A stretch of 64,000 bases of DNA from Bauldia sp. (GTDB lineage: Bacteria > Pseudomonadota > Alphaproteobacteria > Rhizobiales > Kaistiaceae), in assembly GCA_028284325.1 (NCBI GenBank), contig JANQRX010000001.1, positions 310,001-374,000 of the forward strand, in the 5' to 3' direction. The notes under the pieces were generated by a model. It worked only from the letters and a program-made list of their open reading frames with translations. It was not told the DNA's origin and made no database searches. The position numbers and the translations under genes were made by a program. Below are positions 60,463 through 64,000 of the stretch, one piece after another; the stretch's first letter is position 1; each line of letters begins with the position of its first letter.

Positions 60463-61851
60463 ATGATTGTACCCGTCATCCTGTGCGGTGGAGCCGGCGC
60501 CCGGCTGTGGCCGCTGTCCCGCCCGGACGCACCGAAGCCGGTTCTGCCTCTGGTCGAGGGCCGCTCCACGCTGGCCATGACGCTGGAGCGCGTCGACCAG
60601 TCCGACCTGTTCGCGCCGCCGGTCATCGTGACCGGCGCGGCGCATCGTGGTCCGGTCGGCGCCGTCGTCGACGTCTGGGGCAAGCCGGCGCGGTTCGTGC
60701 TGGAGCCCATGGGCCGCAACACCGCGCCCGCGGTCGCCGCCGCAGCGGCGCTCCTTGGCGGTGACGACCTGATGATGGTCCTGGCCGCCGACCATCTGAT
60801 CCGCGATGTCGAGGGTTTCCGCGCCACGGTGAAGGCCGCCGCGCCCGTTGCCGAGGCCGGCCACATCGTGGTCTTCGGGATCGCGCCCACGGGTCCGGCG
60901 ACCGGCTACGGCTACATCGCGCCGGGCGCTGCCCTCGCCGAGGGCGTCGGCCGCAAGGTCGGCCGTTTCACCGAAAAGCCGGATGCCGCGACCACCGCGA
61001 CCATGATCGCGGACGGTTATCTGTGGAACAGCGGCATGTTCCTCGTGCGCGCCGACGTGATGACGGCGGAGCTCGCCGCCCACGCCGCCGAGGTTGCGCG
61101 TCACGCGGCCGCGGCACTTCCCGAGACACCCGGCGACGAGGTGCTGCTGGACGAGGGTGCTTTCGCCAGGTGCCCCGACATCTCGCTGGACTACGCGGTC
61201 ATGGAGAAGACCGATCGCGCCGCGGTGGTCGAGGCCGCGTTCGACTGGTCGGATCTCGGCACCTGGCCCACCGTGCTCGACGCGGGCGAGGCCGACGCTG
61301 CCGGCAATGTCCTGCAGGGCGACGTGACGGCGGTCGACGTCGCCGGATCGCTGGTCGTTTCCACCCGGCCCAGGGTCGGGGTGCTCGGCGTCCGGGGCGT
61401 CGTGGTGGTGGCCTCCGACGATGCCGTGCTGGTGACCGACCGCGCGGGCGCCGAACGCGTCAAGGACCTCTCGAAAGCGATTCAAGCCGCCCCGGAGAAG
61501 GTGATCGGCGATTTCGCCCGCCACTACCGCCCCTGGGGCAACTACCAGGCGCTCGATCTCGGCGCGACCTATCAGGTCAAGCGCCTGGTGGTGAATCCCG
61601 GCAAGCGGCTGTCGCTGCAGCGGCACCGCCACCGCGCCGAACACTGGACGGTGGTGGAGGGCCGCGCCGAGGTGACCATCGACGATCAGATCCTCGATCT
61701 CGGGCCCGACGAGTCCGCCTACATTCCCCGGGGCGCGGTGCATCGCCTCGCCAATCGCGGCGCGGTCCCGCTGACGGTGATCGAGGTCCAGAACGGCAGT
61801 TATCTGGGCGAGGACGACATCGAGCGCCTCGAGGACGATTTCGGGCGTTAG
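60463..61851 (+). CDS. manC: Mannose-1-phosphate guanylyltransferase / mannose-6-phosphate isomerase
   Basis: This bifunctional enzyme makes GDP-mannose. The N-terminal part has PVILCGGAGARLWPLSRPDAPKP (nucleotide loop), LEPMGRNTAPAVAAAA, VLAADHLI, FTEKPD and YLWNSGMFLVRADV. The C-terminal cupin has RPWGNYQALDLGATYQVKRL, NPGKRLSLQRHRHRAEHWTVV and YIPRGAVHRLANRG, the phosphomannose isomerase domain. ATG at 60463 gives 462 residues. It feeds GDP-mannose to the 3,5-epimerase and the perosamine-type genes in the cluster. Confidence 0.95.
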   Translation: MIVPVILCGGAGARLWPLSRPDAPKPVLPLVEGRSTLAMTLERVDQSDLFAPPVIVTGAAHRGPVGAVVDVWGKPARFVLEPMGRNTAPAVAAAAALLGGDDLMMVLAADHLIRDVEGFRATVKAAAPVAEAGHIVVFGIAPTGPATGYGYIAPGAALAEGVGRKVGRFTEKPDAATTATMIADGYLWNSGMFLVRADVMTAELAAHAAEVARHAAAALPETPGDEVLLDEGAFARCPDISLDYAVMEKTDRAAVVEAAFDWSDLGTWPTVLDAGEADAAGNVLQGDVTAVDVAGSLVVSTRPRVGVLGVRGVVVVASDDAVLVTDRAGAERVKDLSKAIQAAPEKVIGDFARHYRPWGNYQALDLGATYQVKRLVVNPGKRLSLQRHRHRAEHWTVVEGRAEVTIDDQILDLGPDESAYIPRGAVHRLANRGAVPLTVIEVQNGSYLGEDDIERLEDDFGR

Positions 61852-61862
61852 CGCGGTTCGCC

Positions 61863-61876
61863 TTGACGGCGGTCAA
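61863..61876. promoter_or_regulatory. TTGAC-N4-GTCAA palindrome upstream of preT
   Basis: The site lies 36 bases upstream of the preT start, in the short AT-rich region between manC and preT. Its half-sites resemble those bound by pyrimidine-catabolism regulators (RutR has TTGACCA-N2-TGGTCAA), but the spacing differs by two bases. Confidence 0.4.
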
Positions 61877-61912
61877 AAACTTTGTCCAGATGATAAAAAA
61901 TGGAGTCGATCC

Positions 61913-63253
61913 ATGGATGGCTCACGCCCGCGCGATGTTGCGACCCACCGGCTGCCGGCGCGCGACTACGACGAAAACTTCACGGATCTGCACCCGCCGC
62001 TCGACCGGCACCAGGCGTTCGTCGAGGCCGATCGCTGCTATTTCTGTCACGACGCGCCTTGCGTGACGGCGTGCCCGACCGGGATCGATATCCCGATGTT
62101 CATCCGCCAGATCGCCGCCGACAACCCCGAGGGCGCGGCGACCACGATCTTCCGTGAGAACATCCTCGGCGGCATGTGCGCCCGCGTCTGTCCGACGGAG
62201 ACGCTGTGCGAGGAAGCCTGCGTGCGCGAGATCGCCGAAGGCAAGCCGGTGAAGATCGGCGAGCTGCAGCGCTACGCGACCGACGTGCTGATGGACCAGG
62301 GCCGGCAGCCGTTCGAACGGGCGCCATCGACCGGCAAGCGGATTGCCGTGGTCGGCGCCGGTCCTGCCGGCCTCTCCTGCGCCCACCGCTTGGCCGTCCA
62401 CGGCCACGACGTGACGATCTTCGACGCCCGTCCCAAGGCCGGCGGGCTCAACGAATACGGGATCGCCGCCTACAAGGTCGTCGACGATTTCGCCGCCCGC
62501 GAGGTCGCCTACATCCTCTCGATCGGCGGCATCGAGGTCCGTAACGATTGCCGGCTCGGCCGCGACATCACGCTCGACGATCTGCGGCGCGACCATGACG
62601 CCGTGTTTCTGGGCATCGGCCTCGGCGGCGTGAACGCGCTCGGCCTCGACGGCGAGACGACGGAGGGCGTCGATGACGCGGTCGCCTATATCGCCGATCT
62701 CCGCCAGGCCGACGACCTCGCGGCGCTTCCCGTCGGGCGCAATGTGGTCGTCATCGGCGGCGGCATGACGGCGATCGACATCGCCAGCCAGTCCCGCCGC
62801 CTCGGGGCCGAGAACGTCACCATCGTCTATCGCCGCGGTCCGGACCGCATGGGCGCCAGTCAGTACGAGCGCGAACTCGCCCAGACGGACGGGGTGAAGA
62901 TCAAGTTTGATGCTATCCTGAAGCAGCTCGAAACGGCCGACGGCGCGTTGACCGGCGCGACCTTCGCGTATGTCGAGGCCGGCGAGGGCGGGCTCAAGGA
63001 GACCGGCGAGACCTTCCATCTCGCCGCCGACAGCGTCTTCAAGGCTATCGGCCAGACGTTTGTCGCCGACGGGGTCGAGAGCCTCGCGCTCGACGGCAAC
63101 CGCATCCGCGTCGATGATGACCGGTCGACGAGCGCCGCCGGAATCTGGGCCGGTGGCGATTGCGCGGCAGGTGGCGAAGACCTGACCGTGGTCGCCGTGG
63201 AGGACGGTAAGATCGCGGCGGAATCCATCCACCGCACGCTGAGCGGTAGCTAG
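61913..63253 (+). CDS. preT: NAD-dependent dihydropyrimidine dehydrogenase subunit PreT
   Basis: PreT transfers electrons from NADH through FAD and iron-sulfur clusters to PreA, reducing uracil and thymine to dihydropyrimidines. The 446-residue protein has an N-terminal iron-sulfur part: CYFCHDAPCVTACPTGIDIP and GGMCARVCPTETLCEEACV, eight cysteines for two 4Fe-4S clusters. It is followed by FAD motif IAVVGAGPAGLSCAHRLAVH and NAD motif VVVIGGGMTAIDIASQSRRLG. The end AAGIWAGGDCAAGGEDLTVVAVEDG is the second FAD site. preA follows after 16 bases. Confidence 0.94.
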   Translation: MDGSRPRDVATHRLPARDYDENFTDLHPPLDRHQAFVEADRCYFCHDAPCVTACPTGIDIPMFIRQIAADNPEGAATTIFRENILGGMCARVCPTETLCEEACVREIAEGKPVKIGELQRYATDVLMDQGRQPFERAPSTGKRIAVVGAGPAGLSCAHRLAVHGHDVTIFDARPKAGGLNEYGIAAYKVVDDFAAREVAYILSIGGIEVRNDCRLGRDITLDDLRRDHDAVFLGIGLGGVNALGLDGETTEGVDDAVAYIADLRQADDLAALPVGRNVVVIGGGMTAIDIASQSRRLGAENVTIVYRRGPDRMGASQYERELAQTDGVKIKFDAILKQLETADGALTGATFAYVEAGEGGLKETGETFHLAADSVFKAIGQTFVADGVESLALDGNRIRVDDDRSTSAAGIWAGGDCAAGGEDLTVVAVEDGKIAAESIHRTLSGS

Positions 63254-63269
63254 GCCGCAGGGAGGCAAG

Positions 63270-64000
63270 ATGGCAGACCTTCGCAGCGAATTCATCGGGA
63301 TCAAGTCGCCCAATCCGTTCTGGCTCGCCTCGGCGCCGCCGACCGACAAGGCCTACAACGTCGAGCGCGCGTTCCGCGCCGGCTGGGGCGGGGTGGTGTG
63401 GAAGACGCTGGGCGAGGACCCCGCCGTGGTGAACGTCGCCGGGCCGCGCTATGGCGCGATTCACGCCGGCGACCGGCGGCTCTACGGGCTCAACAACATC
63501 GAGCTCATCACCGACCGCCCGCTGGACGTGAACCTCCGGGAAATCAAGCAGGTGAAGCGCGACTGGCCGGACCGCGCACTCGTAGTGTCGCTGATGGTGC
63601 CGTGCGAGGAGGCCAACTGGACGGCGATCCTGAAGGCCGTCGAGGAGACCGGCGCCGACGGCGTCGAACTGAACTTCGGCTGTCCCCACGGCATGAGCGA
63701 GCGCGGCATGGGCTCGGCCGTCGGCCAGGTGCCGGAATACATCGAGATGGTCGCCCGCTGGTGCAAGGCGGCGACCCGCATGCCGGTGATCGTCAAGCTG
63801 ACCCCCAACATCACCGACATCCGCTACCCGGCCCGTGCCGCCCACAAGGGCGGCGCCGACGCCGTGTCGCTGATCAACACCATCAACTCGATCACCAACG
63901 TCGATCTGGAGAGCTTCGCACCCGTGCCGACCATCGACGGCAAGGGCAGCCACGGCGGCTATTGCGGCCCGGCGGTGAAGCCAATCGCGCTGTCGATGGT
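63270..64000 (+). CDS. preA: NAD-dependent dihydropyrimidine dehydrogenase subunit PreA (3' end outside window)
   Basis: PreA carries the FMN site that reduces the pyrimidine ring and, in the missing C-terminus, two more iron-sulfur clusters. Starting at ATG 63270 with GGAGG upstream, the visible 243 residues include NPFWLASAPPTDKAYNVERAF, GGVVWKTLGEDPAVVN, GLNNIELITDRPLDV, VELNFGCPHGMSERGMG and VIVKLTPNITDIRYPA. The serine/cysteine loop at CPHGMSERGMG is the active-site loop. The reading frame remains open at the last base. Confidence 0.93.
   Translation, partial: MADLRSEFIGIKSPNPFWLASAPPTDKAYNVERAFRAGWGGVVWKTLGEDPAVVNVAGPRYGAIHAGDRRLYGLNNIELITDRPLDVNLREIKQVKRDWPDRALVVSLMVPCEEANWTAILKAVEETGADGVELNFGCPHGMSERGMGSAVGQVPEYIEMVARWCKAATRMPVIVKLTPNITDIRYPARAAHKGGADAVSLINTINSITNVDLESFAPVPTIDGKGSHGGYCGPAVKPIALSM

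Overview
The window is about 64 kb of high-GC DNA from an alphaproteobacterium, most likely of the order Hyphomicrobiales (Rhizobiales). The evidence is the arrangement of housekeeping genes (ffs-dnaX-ybaB-recR; rmuC, def-fmt-truA, dapE-dapD-argB-engB-yidC-rnpA-rpmH), the succinylase lysine route (dapD, dapE), a small bacterial SRP RNA, and a GAAC-N7-GAAC motif of the alphaproteobacterial LexA type. Both ends cut genes: a prephenate dehydratase at the left and a dihydropyrimidine dehydrogenase subunit (preA) at the right.

Region 1 (1-11.2 kb) holds pheA (partial), nudC, the SRP RNA and the dnaX-ybaB-recR replication/repair group, followed by DUF924, a Tat-signal agmatine deiminase, a WS/DGAT-like acyltransferase, a MOSC protein, a small GIY-YIG nuclease and a ComEC-like metallo-beta-lactamase protein. 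Its intergenic spaces are filled with two related families of roughly 55-nt palindromes, called A and B here. They sit close on both sides of the GIY-YIG gene.

Region 2 (11.3-16.8 kb) holds a TetR-controlled SDR/membrane-protein operon with two matching operators, a foreign-looking AT-rich two-gene module (DUF5343 plus Swt1-type HEPN RNase), rmuC, a hairpin-rich 660-bp gap and a small ArfA-like basic gene. The two-gene module's promoter contains a perfect SOS-type box.

Region 3 (16.8-33 kb) is mostly core: def, fmt, truA, dapE, dapD, a HAD phosphatase, argB, a frameshifted Nudix gene, engB, yidC, rnpA and rpmH. After these come a flavoprotein without the usual redox cysteines, an orphan histidine kinase, tRNA-Arg(ACG), an orphan antitoxin-like regulator, a methyltransferase and a formylglycine-generating enzyme.

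Region 4 (33-41.8 kb) contains a DUF2189 membrane protein and a phosphonate tail cluster (DUF1045, phnM, phnN). A tightly overlapped operon follows: PqqD-like protein, HprK-like kinase, two glycosyltransferases and a nucleotidyltransferase. This looks like an uncharacterised peptide- or glycan-modifying system. An NAD(P)HX-epimerase-like gene closes the region.

Region 5 (41.8-61.9 kb) is a surface-glycan cluster built around GDP-mannose: manC, GDP-mannose 3,5-epimerase, a perosamine-synthase-like aminotransferase, GT10 and GT11 fucosyltransferase-like enzymes, several other glycosyltransferases, sugar epimerases/oxidoreductases, cupins and methyltransferases. One FkbM methyltransferase gene is broken by two frameshifts. 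No flippase, polymerase or ABC exporter is in the window. Region 6 (61.9 kb to the end) is the pyrimidine-catabolism pair preT-preA.
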